A stretch of 5,881 bases of DNA, from positions 1 to 5,881 of the forward strand of contig DAOWOO010000100.1 in NCBI GenBank assembly GCA_030642025.1, read 5' to 3'. The number at the start of each line of letters is the position of its first letter. Positions within the stretch are counted from its first letter, which is position 1. The DNA comes from Candidatus Zixiibacteriota bacterium (GTDB lineage Bacteria > Zixibacteria > MSB-5A5 > GN15 > PGXB01). This document shows, one piece after another, positions 5,281 to 5,881 of this stretch. The translations under genes were made by a program, and so were the position numbers. The notes under the pieces were generated by a model that had not been told where the DNA came from, searched no databases, and saw nothing but the letters and a program-made list of their open reading frames with translations.

Positions 5281-5298
5281 GGCCCTTGTAATATTGGT
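5237..5298 (-). promoter_or_regulatory. Hairpin enclosing the start codon and Shine-Dalgarno of the first TPR gene
   Basis: In the mRNA, ACCAAUAUUAC (5288-5298) pairs with GUAAUAUUGGU (5237-5247), and AAGGGC (5282-5287) pairs with GCCCUU (5255-5260). That makes 17 base pairs with one 7-base bulge. The 21-base loop holds both candidate start codons (5278-5280 and 5263-5265), and the AAGGG ribosome site is inside the stem. The 3' arms are coding (NVILV). The structure could repress translation until melted or bound. Confidence 0.55.
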
Positions 5299-5335
5299 TT
5301 TACGGGGAAAAATTCAACAATTTTATAATATAGAA

Positions 5336-5881
5336 TCAGATAGGCTGGATAACTGGTCTGAGGCCGGTCAGGCTCATGGTTTTATTTCCGGAAACGGCCA
5401 GAATCATGGTGGTTCCGTCTTTCCAATACAGCATCTGGCAATGATCACAAACCTGTTTGAAAAATTCCTGCCCGGCAACCAGTTCTTTTTCAAAACCGGG
5501 CATGCTGACATGTTTCGAGCAACCGATAAAAAGCGATACCGGTGTATACTCCTGCATGAACTGCAAATGAACAAACTTCACCCCATGTACATCGGTGAAG
5601 CCGGAACCGACCAGAATATAGCCGGAAACCGTATCGCTGATAATCATGGATAGATTTTGGGCGATATATTCCGACACTTCGGGAGTACAGGCGCCAATCA
5701 CGGGACTGTTAATGGAACCGGCTTGAATAACATTCTCATAGATATCCATGTGGCTGTCTTCAAAAGGTTTAATATATGTCCGGTACTGATAATAGCCCAC
5801 CGCTGAAAAGGCCGCCACGATACAGAGTATAACCGAAGCCGCGACAGCCAGCATCACGACCGGGAAGCGGAACGGCCGCTC
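5336..5881 (-). CDS. Anti-sigma-factor-like membrane protein, 5' end outside the window
   Basis: The frame is open to the window edge, giving 181 visible residues. ERPFRF is followed by one transmembrane helix at about residues 7-29 (FPVVMLAVAASVILCIVAAF), then a C-terminal domain that would face the periplasm. The GTG/ATG pair at 5852-5857 lies inside the membrane segment and is probably not the start. The domain has the pattern GYILVGSGFTD, GVKFVHLQFMQEYTPVSLFIG, YWKDGTTMILAVSG, which resembles the periplasmic half of membrane anti-sigma factors whose cytoplasmic zinc-finger domain would lie just upstream. That assignment is inference by pattern. An ECF sigma gene is expected beyond the window edge. 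Unusual here are Cys121-x2-His124 and Cys145-x2-Cys148, plus Cys65, which could bind a metal or act as a redox switch. The stop TGA at 5336-5338 is followed after 55 AT-rich bases by the TPR pair, so they may form one operon. Confidence 0.72.
   Translation of the reverse strand, partial: ERPFRFPVVMLAVAASVILCIVAAFSAVGYYQYRTYIKPFEDSHMDIYENVIQAGSINSPVIGACTPEVSEYIAQNLSMIISDTVSGYILVGSGFTDVHGVKFVHLQFMQEYTPVSLFIGCSKHVSMPGFEKELVAGQEFFKQVCDHCQMLYWKDGTTMILAVSGNKTMSLTGLRPVIQPI

Overview
The window carries one partial gene at its left edge on the + strand and six genes on the - strand, which converge on it at a hairpin terminator (901-930). The tandem secreted TPR proteins, the acidic lipoprotein with a glycine/aromatic repeat domain, good Shine-Dalgarno sequences and a Sec-type selD suggest a Gram-negative bacterium, possibly an uncultured FCB or Zixibacteria-like lineage. 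That placement is an impression from gene style, not a demonstrated assignment. UGA is the normal stop of four genes here, so the genetic code is standard.

Layout. 1-882 (+) is the C-terminal part of a GT-B fold, family 4 glycosyltransferase of the kind used in O-antigen or exopolysaccharide assembly. Reading leftward on the - strand from the right edge: a membrane protein whose surviving part resembles the membrane-spanning and periplasmic half of an anti-sigma factor (5336-5881, partial); two tandem paralogous secreted TPR proteins that overlap by ATGA (4255-5280 and 3251-4258); a selD (selenophosphate synthetase) gene that reads through an in-frame UGA (2704-3195); a small thioredoxin-like or SelW-like protein without a redox CxxC (2301-2540); and a 354-residue lipoprotein (969-2033).

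Two things stand out. First, the selD gene is longer at its 5' end than a standard gene caller would make it. It starts at 3195 and passes through a UGA at codon 21 that sits exactly at the catalytic Cys/Sec position, followed at the right distance by a bacterial SECIS-like hairpin. The same gene has lost about 180 central residues in frame at a GCCAAC microhomology and carries Asp-to-Gly at a conserved metal-site position, so it is probably a recently inactivated selenoprotein gene, or an assembly artefact. Second, the lipoprotein gene has a near-consensus sigma-54 promoter (2082-2098), a perfect 7+7 bp dyad about 110 bp upstream of the predicted start, and a weak IHF-like site between them. 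That is the architecture of an enhancer-dependent promoter.

Smaller points: the start region of the first TPR gene lies in a 17-bp hairpin that would hide its Shine-Dalgarno sequence; the selD promoter appears to give a nearly leaderless transcript; and the anti-sigma-like periplasmic domain carries a CxxH plus CxxC set of potential metal or redox ligands. No tRNA, rRNA, CRISPR array, IS element or prophage gene was seen.
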